From contig NZ_CP075175.1 of the NCBI RefSeq assembly GCF_021223605.1, positions 4,357,501 through 4,421,500 on the forward strand: 64,000 bases of DNA. The letters are read 5' to 3'. The stretch is from Paenibacillus sp. 481 (lineage in GTDB: Bacteria > Bacillota > Bacilli > Paenibacillales > Paenibacillaceae). Positions 41,968 to 52,843 of this stretch are shown here, piece by piece. Every line of letters starts with the position of its first letter. Position 1 is the first letter of the stretch. Both the position numbers and the translations under genes were made by a program. Under the pieces are notes generated by a model. That model made no database searches, was not told the origin of the DNA, and worked only from the letters and a program-made list of their open reading frames with translations.

Positions 41968-43503
41968 GTGAGCAAAATCCCTAACTTGCATTCATTGCGC
42001 GGCATTTCGGAATTAAAATATGTAAACGCAGATAATGTTACACGCTATCGAGCCATTATGCGCTATATCTACCAGCAGTATCAAAAATTAAATTATTGGC
42101 TTAAGCCAGAACAGATCTATGCAGGTGTTATGGACTGGGATTTACATAAAAATTACAACTTGGATCAATGTCAAATAGATCTTACGCAATTAGTGGAGTG
42201 GGGTAATCTAACCGCACAGCATGATGGGGAACGTGCGGTCACCGTCGAAGAGTATCTACGTAAAAAATTTCGTTATCTTCTCACCCCGTACTCCATTGAG
42301 ATCGAACGAATGCTAGAGAGTCTGGAGTCTGTTCGTGGATATGGAGGTTCATTGGAGCCAACTCTTTTTGACACGATTGCAGATACCTTATTTAACATTA
42401 GATTTCATGCAGGTAAATATGAACCTGGTAAGGCTTTGGAATACTGGAAGACACTCTTTAACTCGTTTCAAACCTTACATGAAACATCTGTGGATTACAT
42501 TGCAAGTCTTCAGACGGGATTAGTGGAAGATTTAATGGCCACAGATGCCTTTTTAATGTACAAGGAGTCAATTACTCATTATTTACAAGATTTCATTCAG
42601 GCTCTTCAGAGACGATCTTATAAAATTGAAGGTAACTTAAATGAGATAACAGCAGGGGTTCGAGAATTATTTTTAGAAGCAGTAGTCGACGATGAATGGC
42701 GAATCCCCAAACTAGAGCAACTAGTAACTAAGGACCAATACTTAGATGAACTTCAGGAAAAATGGAGTAGTTTAAACAGGTGGTTTCTTGGTGATCCAAA
42801 TTCAATTAGTGATTCTGTGTTACTGGAACGTGCTACAAAAGATGCCATCGTGAAAGTAGTACGGAGTGCGGTCCGTATTCAGGAGAAGAAACGTTCTAGT
42901 ATTAGCAGGAAGAAAGATCTTGATTATTTAGGAAAATGGTTTTACGAAATCCCCGATATTGATACCGCCCATAAATTATCGGCCTATGTATTTGGCCTAT
43001 TTCCAGCCCGTCACCTGCAAGGTGAAGATTCGCGGGAGTCAGACAGCAAGGAAATATCGATGTGGAAAGAGTCAGCAATTTCACGAACGATACGTTCACG
43101 AAGTAGAAAAAGAAATGAGCGACAGGACACGGAGATAGCCATTGATAATAGCCCCTTAAAAGATAAATTCAGGGAACAATTCTTGGTTAAGCAGAAGAGT
43201 GAATTGGGATTTTTGATCAATATGGTTAATGCTGAGAATATTTCCATTTCGGAATTAGAACTCATAAAGGAAACAACAAGACTGCAACTACTAGGTTGGA
43301 TTAGTCGCTGTAACGCTTCTTCTACTTTTTCATTTCAGACCTCTGAAGGAATTAAAATCGAGTTAAAGCATCCACCTGACAAGGAACGTGCGCTTTTACA
43401 TTGTGAAGATGGCACACTTGAACTTCTGAATTACCGTTTCCATTTCGTGGTCATTAATCGTAAAGCCTGGATTGACCAAGTTGCTTGGTTCAACGAGCTG
43501 TAA
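41968..43503 (+). CDS. jetA: Wadjet subunit JetA (TIGR02677/DUF2397)
   Basis: A 511-residue protein that fits the kleisin-like JetA of the four-gene Wadjet class containing DUF2397. Winged-helix-like N-terminus (RYRAIMRYIYQQYQKLNYWL, then QIYAGVM), a long helical middle, and a C-terminal domain whose last strand ends IDQVAWFNEL. Kleisin JetA bridges the SMC heads of JetC in the complex that extrudes and cuts circular plasmids. GTG start 5-6 bases after AGGAGG. It heads a tightly packed operon (30, 11 and 9 bp gaps). The family call rests on operon order plus the diagnostic JetC and JetD. Confidence 0.82.
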   Translation: MSKIPNLHSLRGISELKYVNADNVTRYRAIMRYIYQQYQKLNYWLKPEQIYAGVMDWDLHKNYNLDQCQIDLTQLVEWGNLTAQHDGERAVTVEEYLRKKFRYLLTPYSIEIERMLESLESVRGYGGSLEPTLFDTIADTLFNIRFHAGKYEPGKALEYWKTLFNSFQTLHETSVDYIASLQTGLVEDLMATDAFLMYKESITHYLQDFIQALQRRSYKIEGNLNEITAGVRELFLEAVVDDEWRIPKLEQLVTKDQYLDELQEKWSSLNRWFLGDPNSISDSVLLERATKDAIVKVVRSAVRIQEKKRSSISRKKDLDYLGKWFYEIPDIDTAHKLSAYVFGLFPARHLQGEDSRESDSKEISMWKESAISRTIRSRSRKRNERQDTEIAIDNSPLKDKFREQFLVKQKSELGFLINMVNAENISISELELIKETTRLQLLGWISRCNASSTFSFQTSEGIKIELKHPPDKERALLHCEDGTLELLNYRFHFVVINRKAWIDQVAWFNEL

Positions 43504-43533
43504 CCAGAGAAATTTATTTCGGAGGATACACAC

Positions 43534-44760
43534 ATGGTAAAGATTAAAGTAGGTAAGCTCAGTTCTAAGAGACAACGAATGAATCTTCCAGATCGCAATG
43601 AAATTGAGGAAAGAAAACAAATCTGTATGAGCGCTCTATTGAATCGCCCATGGATTGATAAGGAAAAAAATGCTGAGATTTATTATTGGATTAAAGATCA
43701 GTATTTTGAAATCAAAGATTGGTTTATGCGCTATACCGGCTACTCGATCGTTATGAATAGAAATTTTATTAAACTGGAGAAAGTCCCGGCGCATGCGTTC
43801 CCGTGGATGGGATTTCAAGAGTTCCGCGAACCCTTAGATTACGCCTTGTTCACATATAGTCTATGGTATCTGGAGAACAAAACAGAAGGCGAACAATTTT
43901 TGCTAACCAAGTTAGTAATTGATATTAGACAATACATGGTTGAGCAAGGAATGGACGTGAACTGGGGGAATTATTACCATCGTTTATCCATGGCCAGAGC
44001 ATTAAGAAAATTGAAAAATTTGAATATCGTACGATCCGTAGATGGTGAAGAGGCGAACTGGGCTTTAAAGTATGAACATCATGATGTGTTGTATGAATGT
44101 ACGTGTTATTCACGCTACATCTTAAGAAGTTTCCCTGATGAATTATCCAGTTATACCGATATGAATCAATTAAAAGAAACGATGCCCTACGGGACGGATT
44201 CTAATGAAATAGAGATGAAGAGGAGACATGAACTGTACCGCCGTTTTTTGCTAGAACCTATACTACTTAATCATCAGTGGTATGGAGATCCTTCCTATCT
44301 TCAACAAGAAGCCAGTTTCTTAATTAAAAATTTAAAAACGATGTTTGGTTGGGAAGGGAGCCGCTATAGAGAGGGGATTCTTCTGTTCGAAACGAATAGC
44401 ATGTCAGAATCGGAGACCTTTCCAACACAGTTTGCTTTGTCTGACATGGCAATGCTTTTGTTAGGAGAAATTCGAAGTATGGAGTCGAACTCTGAAATAG
44501 GTATGAAAGTTGAGCTGAATGGCTTCTTACGTTTGACTAAAAATGAAATTGAACGCGCACTCATTCATTTAAAAGCACGTTTTGGAGAATTCTGGACGAC
44601 CGAGCATAAAAAGATGAATTCTGCCGTTCTGGCTGAAGAAATATGCGATCATTTGACTGAATGGGGATTCGGACATTGGGAAGATCACATGTTTTTTGTA
44701 TTAAATGGAGCTGGAGGAAGATGGAAAGTTCAGTATGGCTCAACAGAACAGGCTGATTAG
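43534..44760 (+). CDS. jetB: Wadjet subunit JetB (TIGR02678/DUF2398)
   Basis: A 408-residue protein in the position and size of JetB of the DUF2398 group. JetB is the KITE-type subunit that binds the kleisin in Wadjet SMC complexes. Seen: an N-terminal helix EIEERKQICMSALLNRPW and a winged-helix-like middle (WLYLENKTEGEQF-type segment, then NYYHRLSMARALRKLKNLN). CGGAGGATA precedes the ATG. It is third of nothing else but the jet operon, so the function is tied to plasmid defence. Confidence 0.82.
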   Translation: MVKIKVGKLSSKRQRMNLPDRNEIEERKQICMSALLNRPWIDKEKNAEIYYWIKDQYFEIKDWFMRYTGYSIVMNRNFIKLEKVPAHAFPWMGFQEFREPLDYALFTYSLWYLENKTEGEQFLLTKLVIDIRQYMVEQGMDVNWGNYYHRLSMARALRKLKNLNIVRSVDGEEANWALKYEHHDVLYECTCYSRYILRSFPDELSSYTDMNQLKETMPYGTDSNEIEMKRRHELYRRFLLEPILLNHQWYGDPSYLQQEASFLIKNLKTMFGWEGSRYREGILLFETNSMSESETFPTQFALSDMAMLLLGEIRSMESNSEIGMKVELNGFLRLTKNEIERALIHLKARFGEFWTTEHKKMNSAVLAEEICDHLTEWGFGHWEDHMFFVLNGAGGRWKVQYGSTEQAD

Positions 44761-44771
44761 GAGGACTTGAT

Positions 44772-47700
44772 GTGGATCGTTGGCAAATGAACAGGGCTGG
44801 AATTCTGAATTTTTGGTATTACGATGAAGAAGAATTCCTTTTTGAGCAAGGCAGATTAATTTTACGTGGAACTAATGGATCAGGTAAATCGGTCACCATG
44901 CAAAGTTTTATTCCGCTTGTCTTGGACGGGGATAAAAGGCCGGAACGTCTTGATCCATTCGGGTCACGTGATCGGCGTCTTGAATATTATTTGTTAGGTG
45001 ACACTAATCAGGGTCATACAGATAGAACGGGGTATCTCTGGCTTGAATTCTATCATCCGGAAAAGAAGTTATTTAAGACGATCGGCATTGGCGTTAGGGC
45101 TCGTCGTGGCGTACCACAGCTTGGATTTTGGGGATTTCTGCTCGATGATTCCAGAAGGGTAGGTAAAGATTTTTATTTATATGATCGAAATCTATGGCTG
45201 GAAGACGGTAAAAAGCTCCCTCTCCATCGTAAAGCTTTAGAAGAAAAAATAGCTTCAGGCGGACAAGTTGTTCAGGAGCAAAGTGTATATCGTGAAATGG
45301 TGAATAAGGCACTATTCGGATTTAGAGAGACGGAGTCCTATAAAGATTTATTAAAGCTACTATTGGAATTAAGGAGTCCCAAGTTGTCTAAAGATTTAAA
45401 ACCTTCGTCGATCTATGAAATTTTAAATAAATCGCTTCCACCCCTTATGGAAGATGATTTAAGCTCACTATCGGAAGTTCTTGAAGATATGGATCAAATT
45501 ACTGATCGACTGGATGAACTTCAATTACACGTACGGGAACTTTCACATCTCGAACAAATCTACAACAACTACAATCAGTTTCTACTACATCAAGCATCCA
45601 ATGAAGTTGTTCAACAGTGGAAAGTTTACAATAAAAATTCAAGTCAATTAAAACGAATAGAAGAGCAATTAATAGAGATCGCAGCGGAAAAAAATATAAT
45701 TGTTCAGAAATTAATTGATTGTGAACATCGTCTTGGCATTGTGGAAGTTGAGCTAGAGGTTTTAATTCAGGGCGAGGCGATGGGGAAACAAAGAGAACTG
45801 GAAATTCAAGAAGAACAATTAGCGGGGATTCATAAGCAAATCCAGTCAGTTAGTGAGAGAATTACTTCCAATCAAATTAAGTTGGAACAACTAGAGCAGG
45901 AAATTTCAAGTTTAGCTGAATTGTTAAGCCAAATTGTAAATGAACAAAACAAAACGATTAGCGAGTTGGAAGACATGGCACGAATGATCGAATTTAATGA
46001 GCACGATGTGTATCATGGAATTTGGGGAAGAGGTGTTCCTGAAGAAAATCAATGGCATAATAATTGGGTGAAAGATCTGGATGCTCATAAGAAGCGGCTG
46101 GTAGCCGCTCAACAGACTGCAAGGGAAGAAGGGGAAGCGGCAAGAGCGGCGAAAGAAATGGAAATTCAGCTAGGAGAAATCCTTCAACAACGGCACCAAG
46201 CTGAAGAAGAACAGCACGAGCAAAAGGAAAAACTGGAAACGATTAAAGAATATATTCGAGAGGAGTTAGTTGCCTGGTATCAGAGATTGCAACACTTGCC
46301 TGCGCAAGGAGAGCACCTGAGAGAGAGTCTACGTGCTCTAACACTAATAAATATTAATAATCGTCTGTATGATCCTGTACGGCAGCCAGTTGTCCAAGCC
46401 TACGAGCAGCAAAAAGAGTCATATATGCAGCAAATAGCCGTATTGAACCAAAAAAAAGAGGGTGTTCAAAATGAACATCTCAAACTGGAACAGGAACTGC
46501 ATGAATGGAAAATGGCCAAGGAACCAGAGCCTCAAAGAACGGAAAGCAGAAATTTTTCTCGGCAAGAGAGAAAAGCGGGCACAGGGGCACCTTTGTATAC
46601 AGTATGTGATTTTAGTGAAACTTTGAGCGAAAGTCAGCAAGCGCAACTGGAAGAAACATTATACCAGGCAGGGCTGTTGGATGCGTGGATTTTGCCTGGG
46701 GGACAAGTAGGGATATTTGAACAGCATAATAAGGAAGAAGTCTGGTTTCAAATTCAACCTTCGAGTCTAGATAAGGGGAAGACGCTCAGCTCGGTTCTCC
46801 ACGCGATTCCTTCGGAAAAAAGTGGTTTATCAGTCGAAGATATCAATGGTGTGCTGAATTGTATAGGCTATAAGGAAGAGAGCGATTCATTTACAAGCTG
46901 CAGTGGAGCATTTGGAGCGTTAATCACAAAGACAGGGAATTTCAGTATTGGGCCTTTATCCGGAAAAAACAACTCAAAACGACGAGCTGAATTTATTGGA
47001 GCGGCGAATCGTTTACACACAAAGCAATTGGAAATAACCAAGCTGGAAGAAAAAATACAGCTTTTAAATGAACAGTTGGAGAACATTGACCAGCAACTTC
47101 ATGTGCTATCTATTAATCAACAAAACATGGTTCTTGAAATAAATGCATTCCCCCATGATATTGAACTGCAAAATCAACTGGAATTGGTATTGAAAGCGAC
47201 AATTCGGCTGGAACATTCAATGGAGCAAGAACAAAAAGTAGAGGGACGTTACAAGATAAAAGTATCAGACTGGAGAGCGGTACAGGTAAAACTAATGGAA
47301 CAAACAGCGGATTGGTCTCGACTGAAAAATGAGCCACAGATCAACGAAGCAATCGAATATTGTTCCACCTATCAAGGCTATATCTCGGATTTGCATTCCC
47401 AATGGGGGCAATATCATAGTACGTTAAAAATCAAGGCTAACCAGACAAATCAATATACCAGCTTACTCATCTCAGTGGAGGATGATCAGACAGATTTAGA
47501 GGAACTGGAAATTCATAAAGTGAAACTGACAGCACAAGTCAACGTGCTTAGTGAGATCGTTAAAGCGATGGGAATTGAGGATATTCATAGACGGATCACG
47601 GACCACAAAAATGAAAAAGGATTGTTATCCATAGAAATATCTAAGTTACAGGAGCAAAAAGAACAGCAAAACATTCAACTTGGTAAAGCAGAAGGAAATC

Positions 47701-48881
47701 TCGAAAATTGCAATGAAAAGGTGAATGATAGCCAAGAACTACTCAATAATTCACTTGAAAAATGGAGAAAGGAAATACGTCTGGGCTTATTACCATTATC
47801 AAGAAAGTTAATTGAGCCCATTACGAATGGAGTTTCTTTAGAAGACGTAGTGACATATTGTGAGCAAGTTGCAAAAGAAGACACCAAATTTTTCGCTAAT
47901 GTTACTCAAGAGCGGATAGGGCATGAGTTGACAAGGGAATTTCATAAATCAAAAGCAAATTTGCAAGAGTACGCAATTGATCTGGACTTTGGAGAGGCTA
48001 GCGCAAGCCGAGCTATCATACTCTCTAAAAGAGATCGCTTAAATCCCGTTTCTCCAACGATATTATTAAATGAGTTAACTCAACAAATGGAGGAGCATCA
48101 GATCCTGCTAACTGCCAAAGATCGCGAACTTTATGAGGAAATCATCATTGGAAGTGTGGGTAAAGCAATTCGTAGACGAATTCACCGTGCCAAAGCTTGG
48201 GTTGAACAAATGGATGAATTGATGAAGCAAAGAAATACATCGAGTGGTTTAAAGCTTTCATTAAAGTGGCTTCCTTTAAGTCGTAATAATGAAGATGAGC
48301 TAGACACTGAAACATTGGTCAGTCTATTAATGAGGGATCAACACCGGATGGATGATGAACAGATAGAACAGGTCATCACTCATTTTCGGACAAGGATCCT
48401 ACAAGCAAAGCAAGATTCCCAGAGAGAAGATGGTGTGTTACGTAGCTATATCTACTCACAGTTGGATTATCGCTCCTGGTTCGAGTTCAAGCTGGAACAT
48501 ATTAAAGGGGATAGAACTACCTATACGGAACTATGTGATCACAAGTTTAATGTTCTTAGTGGTGGTGAGAAGGCCATGGCGATGTATATCCCTCTATTTG
48601 CAGCTACGTACTCAAGGTATAGCGAGGCAAATTTAGATGCACCCAAAATAATTTCGTTAGATGAAGCATTTGCGGGTGTAGACGATGCTAATATGCGAGA
48701 CATGTTTCATTTACTGACTGATATGGGTTTCGATTATATCATGACATCACAAGTATTATGGGGCTGTTACGATACCGTGCCGAGTCTGGCCATCTATGAG
48801 ATTTATAGGCCCAAAGATACAGATTTCGTTACTTTGTTCCATTACCGCTGGGATGGAGAAAGTAAAGTATTAGTCAATTAG
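44772..48881 (+). CDS. jetC: Wadjet subunit JetC, SMC-like ATPase (TIGR02680)
   Basis: A 1369-residue SMC/MukB-like ATPase, the motor of Wadjet. The N-terminus reads MNRAGILNFWYYDEEEF, then Walker A GTNGSGKS at residues 33-40. Long coiled coils occupy about 240-560 and 740-1090. The C-terminal head has signature LSGGEK (1262-1267) and Walker B ISLDEAFAGVD with Asp1297-Glu1298. Both heads and coils are intact, so it should be active. The family motifs MQSFIPLVLDGDKRPERLDP at 43-62 are diagnostic. GTG start after GGAGGA. Dimers extrude DNA loops and trap small circles for cutting by JetD. Confidence 0.93.
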   Translation: MDRWQMNRAGILNFWYYDEEEFLFEQGRLILRGTNGSGKSVTMQSFIPLVLDGDKRPERLDPFGSRDRRLEYYLLGDTNQGHTDRTGYLWLEFYHPEKKLFKTIGIGVRARRGVPQLGFWGFLLDDSRRVGKDFYLYDRNLWLEDGKKLPLHRKALEEKIASGGQVVQEQSVYREMVNKALFGFRETESYKDLLKLLLELRSPKLSKDLKPSSIYEILNKSLPPLMEDDLSSLSEVLEDMDQITDRLDELQLHVRELSHLEQIYNNYNQFLLHQASNEVVQQWKVYNKNSSQLKRIEEQLIEIAAEKNIIVQKLIDCEHRLGIVEVELEVLIQGEAMGKQRELEIQEEQLAGIHKQIQSVSERITSNQIKLEQLEQEISSLAELLSQIVNEQNKTISELEDMARMIEFNEHDVYHGIWGRGVPEENQWHNNWVKDLDAHKKRLVAAQQTAREEGEAARAAKEMEIQLGEILQQRHQAEEEQHEQKEKLETIKEYIREELVAWYQRLQHLPAQGEHLRESLRALTLININNRLYDPVRQPVVQAYEQQKESYMQQIAVLNQKKEGVQNEHLKLEQELHEWKMAKEPEPQRTESRNFSRQERKAGTGAPLYTVCDFSETLSESQQAQLEETLYQAGLLDAWILPGGQVGIFEQHNKEEVWFQIQPSSLDKGKTLSSVLHAIPSEKSGLSVEDINGVLNCIGYKEESDSFTSCSGAFGALITKTGNFSIGPLSGKNNSKRRAEFIGAANRLHTKQLEITKLEEKIQLLNEQLENIDQQLHVLSINQQNMVLEINAFPHDIELQNQLELVLKATIRLEHSMEQEQKVEGRYKIKVSDWRAVQVKLMEQTADWSRLKNEPQINEAIEYCSTYQGYISDLHSQWGQYHSTLKIKANQTNQYTSLLISVEDDQTDLEELEIHKVKLTAQVNVLSEIVKAMGIEDIHRRITDHKNEKGLLSIEISKLQEQKEQQNIQLGKAEGNLENCNEKVNDSQELLNNSLEKWRKEIRLGLLPLSRKLIEPITNGVSLEDVVTYCEQVAKEDTKFFANVTQERIGHELTREFHKSKANLQEYAIDLDFGEASASRAIILSKRDRLNPVSPTILLNELTQQMEEHQILLTAKDRELYEEIIIGSVGKAIRRRIHRAKAWVEQMDELMKQRNTSSGLKLSLKWLPLSRNNEDELDTETLVSLLMRDQHRMDDEQIEQVITHFRTRILQAKQDSQREDGVLRSYIYSQLDYRSWFEFKLEHIKGDRTTYTELCDHKFNVLSGGEKAMAMYIPLFAATYSRYSEANLDAPKIISLDEAFAGVDDANMRDMFHLLTDMGFDYIMTSQVLWGCYDTVPSLAIYEIYRPKDTDFVTLFHYRWDGESKVLVN

Positions 48882-48890
48882 AGGTGAAAT

Positions 48891-50300
48891 ATGGAACTCT
48901 TGAATCGTAAAACAGCTCAGGGATATTACTCAGACCATTTACTTGAAAATTTGCTGTTTGCAGTGTTTAACAAATACAAGGGACAAAATGGTGTAAGGGG
49001 AAACGCTCGTTTTATAGTACAAACACAGGCTGAGGCTGAAAGGTTGCAGGACTATTTTGGAAATCGTGTTAAGCAATTGATTGTTCCAGGGGCAGAAGTT
49101 GAAGTACATTTGACGATTTTTGCTGAAGAATTAGAGCAGGGATATGGATTATCAATTCCCGAATTATATGAAGTGTTATATAGCAAGCAATTGCTCACAA
49201 AACGTGAACAAAAAAACTTGAAATTAACGGGTTGGTCCGATCTTTTCGTTCAAGTTGAGCAAGGTTTTATTAATAAATTCAAACTTTCTACAACAGATCT
49301 TGAAGAGTTTACTCACAAGACATTTAACTGGTTCTATAGATTGAAGAATGCAGAATCTAAAGGTTACGGGGTATTAAGAAATGTTTTTGATAAAGGTGCT
49401 AGTGCGTACTCCGATCTGCTTATTTGTTTAAGTGCCTTATGGCATCTACTTATGAGAAAAGAGGAAATGCTTAAAGAAAAGGGTATATCTACTGGGAAAA
49501 TAAGATTACCTTACTTTGCAGAACATGTTACGAAGGATTCACATGCCTTTGATAAAAAAAACGCAGTAGGAAGATTAGTGTGGCATGCTCTTTATGACAT
49601 ACATATCCAGAGATTAAAGCTGAATGGAGTCGGGAAAAACGATATAACAGTCGTTCCCAATTATTTGTTTGAGCGTCAAATTTATAGGAACTTTGATGTT
49701 AGGGATGATGATCTAAGTTCTATTTCGCACGTTTTCGTCCCCCATCTGATAAACGGTACATCTCCTCGTACCTTAAATTTGCGAGAGATTGAGGAAATTG
49801 AACAGCTTCCAAAGTATTCTTCAATATATATTATTGAGAATCCATCTACGATATCTCATCTCGTAGATGAAACTATTAACTATCTCAACACAAATAGACT
49901 TTCTCTACAGCAACTTCCGTTAGATTTTCCAGTCCTTCTTTGTACCATTGGGCAATCAAGAACGGCTTCGAAAGTTTTTATCGAAAAATGCCTTGCTTCA
50001 AATCCGGATTGCATTATTTACTACTCCGGCGATCTTGATTTCCCAGGTATACAAATGTTATACGGAATGAGAAATCAATTCTCAGCACAATTTTATGCCT
50101 GGCGAATGGATCCTTTTATATACCGTAAGTATGTTACTCCAAAAAGTAAACCTTTATCAGACGAGGAATTGAAATTCCTTGAAAAAAGTGAAGGTCGTTT
50201 GGAAAAAGAGATGGTACAGATTGGAGCCAAAGTTTATCAGGAATCGTTTGGTAAAGAGTTGACAGAAGATTGGATTAAGGTCATACGTGAAGTGATTTAA
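48891..50300 (+). CDS. jetD: Wadjet nuclease subunit JetD (TIGR02679/DUF2399)
   Basis: A 469-residue protein with the JetD plan: an N-terminal DUF3323-type region (about 1-300, includes VTKDSHAFDKKNAVGRLVWH), then DDLSSISHVFVPHL and IYIIENPSTI, and a C-terminal Toprim-like DUF2399 nuclease domain with LLCTIGQSR and YYSGDLDFPGI (about residues 379-389), whose paired acids bind metal. JetD cleaves circular plasmids held by the JetABC motor. GAGGTGAAAT precedes the ATG. It ends the operon; a terminator follows 250 bp later. Confidence 0.88.
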   Translation: MELLNRKTAQGYYSDHLLENLLFAVFNKYKGQNGVRGNARFIVQTQAEAERLQDYFGNRVKQLIVPGAEVEVHLTIFAEELEQGYGLSIPELYEVLYSKQLLTKREQKNLKLTGWSDLFVQVEQGFINKFKLSTTDLEEFTHKTFNWFYRLKNAESKGYGVLRNVFDKGASAYSDLLICLSALWHLLMRKEEMLKEKGISTGKIRLPYFAEHVTKDSHAFDKKNAVGRLVWHALYDIHIQRLKLNGVGKNDITVVPNYLFERQIYRNFDVRDDDLSSISHVFVPHLINGTSPRTLNLREIEEIEQLPKYSSIYIIENPSTISHLVDETINYLNTNRLSLQQLPLDFPVLLCTIGQSRTASKVFIEKCLASNPDCIIYYSGDLDFPGIQMLYGMRNQFSAQFYAWRMDPFIYRKYVTPKSKPLSDEELKFLEKSEGRLEKEMVQIGAKVYQESFGKELTEDWIKVIREVI

Positions 50301-50543
50301 TTGATTCTACAGCTATTGGCATCGAGGGACTAAAGCAAACATCCAATACAGTGAGTGGTACACTACAAAATCAGTCGCTAAACAGAGCTTTAACGGGCTC
50401 ATCAAGAGGAAGCGAAGTCACTTACCCGATATCCTAGCGGTCTTTGTAATCTCAAAAGGCTAGGTAAACCAATACTGTTAAATAACATGTGCGCATATTT
50501 CAATAAGAGGTTAGTCGCAGAGTTTAGAAGCATTTGAAAAGCG
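50301..50543 (+). other. Gap with no supported gene
   Basis: Between jetD and the terminator there is open-frame material in two frames (for example a 45-codon run ending VFVISKG) without start codons or ribosome binding sites. It may be gene debris from the edge of the island. I see no complete gene. The region to 50788 beyond the terminator is AT-rich upstream DNA of the chemoreceptor. Confidence 0.5.
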
Positions 50544-50580
50544 AGTCGAGTCGGTAGTGTAGGCTCGGCTTTTTTGTTTT
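50544..50580 (+). terminator. Intrinsic terminator at the end of the defence island
   Basis: AGTCGAG (50544-50550) pairs with CTCGGCT (50564-50570) with one wobble, followed by a T-rich run. Confidence 0.65.
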
Positions 50581-50788
50581 AATTTGCTGGAAACCTCACA
50601 TCCTCCCTTTTCCCAACAATTACAATGAAAAACGGGTGTCACCACGCTTCAATATCGCTTTTTAATAACCGATATATGTGTTAATGCTCTCGTCGTTTTT
50701 TACGATTTCATCACCTGAAATTTAAACACAAAAAAAGCGGGAAAAGCGATATCAATTGCATGTAGAAGCTGAAGGAGACAAACACAAC

Positions 50789-52768
50789 ATGTTAGACAAA
50801 CTTACACAATCTTTTAAACGTTCGTTAGCCAAAAAGACGCTCACTTTGCTGTTAGTGTTTGTATTAGTACCAACGCTAGCCCTTACGTTTACGCTAACGA
50901 ACATTGCCGCAGAGCACTCCAAATCGCTGCTGCTGGACGAAGTGTCGCAGGCGACGACAATCATTACAGGCACACTAGACCAAGCGTATAATGATTATGC
51001 CCATACGTTGGATGGTATCGTAGCGAGTATGACGGCGGATCGCATCAATCCAACTTTTTTGAACAATCGTGTGAGAGATGTGGCGCGGGATACGAATCAA
51101 CTGTTGGCGGTTTTTGTTTCTTATGAGAACCAATACGCGGAAAGTACAGGACAAGTAAAGCAAGGGTTTGATCCCAAGTCACGTTACTGGTATAAAGAAG
51201 CGGTCAAACATAAAGGGAAAACGGTCATCTCAACACCGTATAAGGACTCGGTCACGGGAAAGACGGTCATTACGTTCTCGAAAACGTTGAACGGCGGCAA
51301 AGGGGTAGCCGGAATCGACGTTACAATTGACAACTTAAATGAAATGATTAAGACCGTAAAGGTAGGGAAAACAGGGTATATTACCTTGCTTGACAAGGAA
51401 AATACAGTGCTTTCCCACCCAAGAATAAAGCCAGGTACGAAGCTGACAGACGCAAAGTACGAGCCATTTTTGAAGCAGCAGAGTGGCAATTTACCGCTCG
51501 AAGTTAACGGGAGTGAAGCGTACGTCAGCTTTGATAAGAATAACAAGTTGCAGTTGAACATCGTATCCGTGCTGCAATGGTCTGAGATTATCGAGATGGC
51601 GAACACGTTATTTATGACAGCACTTGGCTTCATCGCATTGTTGATCGTGTTGATTGGCGTATTTTGCTGGTCATTTTTCAGACAAGTTATTAAACCGATA
51701 TCTCATTTAAAAGTAAAAACGGATCGCATTGCCGCAGGAGATTTGTCTGTCCATAATGAAGAGCATGTAGGCCGAGCAAGAACGGATGAAATTGGCCAAT
51801 TGCAAGTGAACTTCAATCAGATGTCGGTATCGTTGGCTCAAATGCTGAAGCAAATTAGCGACGCTTCTGAAACGATAGCAGCTTCATCTGAAGAGCTATC
51901 CGCGAATTCGGAGCAAAATGTAAGCACGATTCAGCAGGTTGCTGCCTCGATTGAAGAAGCTTCTGCTAAATCAGGCGAGACGAATGAGCGCTTGGAGCAG
52001 GTCAAGCATATGGCGACCTATTCAGGCACAGAGCTGCATCAAGTAGCGCAGCTAGTTACAGGAGCTTCGGCGGCTTCCACGGAAATCAATTTGTGGGCGG
52101 CCGACGGCGAGCAGGCATTGAAAAAGGCTGGCACGCAAATGGAAACGATTATGACGCAAACGTCGCAAGCGAAGCTGGAAACGGAGTCTTTGAACGATGA
52201 AGCCCAGCAAATTAACGGCATGGTCGTCTTTATTCGCGAGGTAGCCGCACAGACGCAGCTACTAGCACTGAATGCAGCGATTGAAGCTGCACATGCTGGC
52301 GAGCACGGCAGAGGGTTTGCTGTCGTAGCAGGTGAAATCCGTAAGCTTGCCGAGCAAACAGTTGGTGCCGCGGCTAAAATTACGGGCATTGTCGCGCAAA
52401 TTCAGCAACGTTCGCAAGCTGTAGCATTAACGATGCAGAGCAATGTAGACGCCGTCACAACAGGCCATCAATTAACGACTGAAGTGACGAGTATGTTGGC
52501 GAACGTCTTTGGGGCGATTGAGGAAATGAACAGCCAATTGAAGCATGTGGCTGGTGTTAGTGACCGCCTGTCACAGTCGAATCGGTCGATGCTTGATTCT
52601 TTTGAGACAGCAAGCCAATTGACGAATGAGACTGCACAGGAAGTCGAAATGGTTGCTGCTGCAAGTGAAGAGCAGAGCGCATCGATGCAGGAAATTGCTG
52701 CGTCAGCTAATCATCTTGCAAGCATCGCGGACGAGATGCGCAGGCTGACAGCAGGCTTCAAACTTTAA
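50789..52768 (+). CDS. Methyl-accepting chemotaxis protein
   Basis: A 659-residue transmembrane chemoreceptor. Membrane helices at about 17-39 and 275-295 flank a periplasm-side Cache-type sensor ([33 protein letters not shown]). HAMP follows (296-355), then the coiled-coil signalling domain with the conserved tip [19 protein letters not shown] (about 484-502) and [16 protein letters not shown]. It passes a ligand signal to CheA via CheW. Start at the ATG at 50789 after AAGGAG; a TTG 11 codons earlier is possible. No che genes are adjacent. Confidence 0.95.
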   Translation: MLDKLTQSFKRSLAKKTLTLLLVFVLVPTLALTFTLTNIAAEHSKSLLLDEVSQATTIITGTLDQAYNDYAHTLDGIVASMTADRINPTFLNNRVRDVARDTNQLLAVFVSYENQYAESTGQVKQGFDPKSRYWYKEAVKHKGKTVISTPYKDSVTGKTVITFSKTLNGGKGVAGIDVTIDNLNEMIKTVKVGKTGYITLLDKENTVLSHPRIKPGTKLTDAKYEPFLKQQSGNLPLEVNGSEAYVSFDKNNKLQLNIVSVLQWSEIIEMANTLFMTALGFIALLIVLIGVFCWSFFRQVIKPISHLKVKTDRIAAGDLSVHNEEHVGRARTDEIGQLQVNFNQMSVSLAQMLKQISDASETIAASSEELSANSEQNVSTIQQVAASIEEASAKSGETNERLEQVKHMATYSGTELHQVAQLVTGASAASTEINLWAADGEQALKKAGTQMETIMTQTSQAKLETESLNDEAQQINGMVVFIREVAAQTQLLALNAAIEAAHAGEHGRGFAVVAGEIRKLAEQTVGAAAKITGIVAQIQQRSQAVALTMQSNVDAVTTGHQLTTEVTSMLANVFGAIEEMNSQLKHVAGVSDRLSQSNRSMLDSFETASQLTNETAQEVEMVAAASEEQSASMQEIAASANHLASIADEMRRLTAGFKL

Positions 52769-52776
52769 ATTAAAAA

Positions 52777-52840
52777 AGCCGGAAGCACTAGGGTGTGCGG
52801 GATAACAATCCCACCACGGCTAGTACTTCCGGCTTTTTTT
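52777..52840. terminator. Bidirectional terminator
   Basis: AGCCGGAAGCACTA (52777-52790) pairs with TAGTACTTCCGGCT (52821-52834), flanked by A and T runs; it serves the converging chemoreceptor and DedA genes. Confidence 0.88.
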
Positions 52841-52843
52841 TAG

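Noticed and set aside
50301..50455. Possible transposase or small-gene fragments after jetD
   Set aside because: Short open stretches in two frames look partly protein-like, but there is no start codon and I could not tie them to a family.
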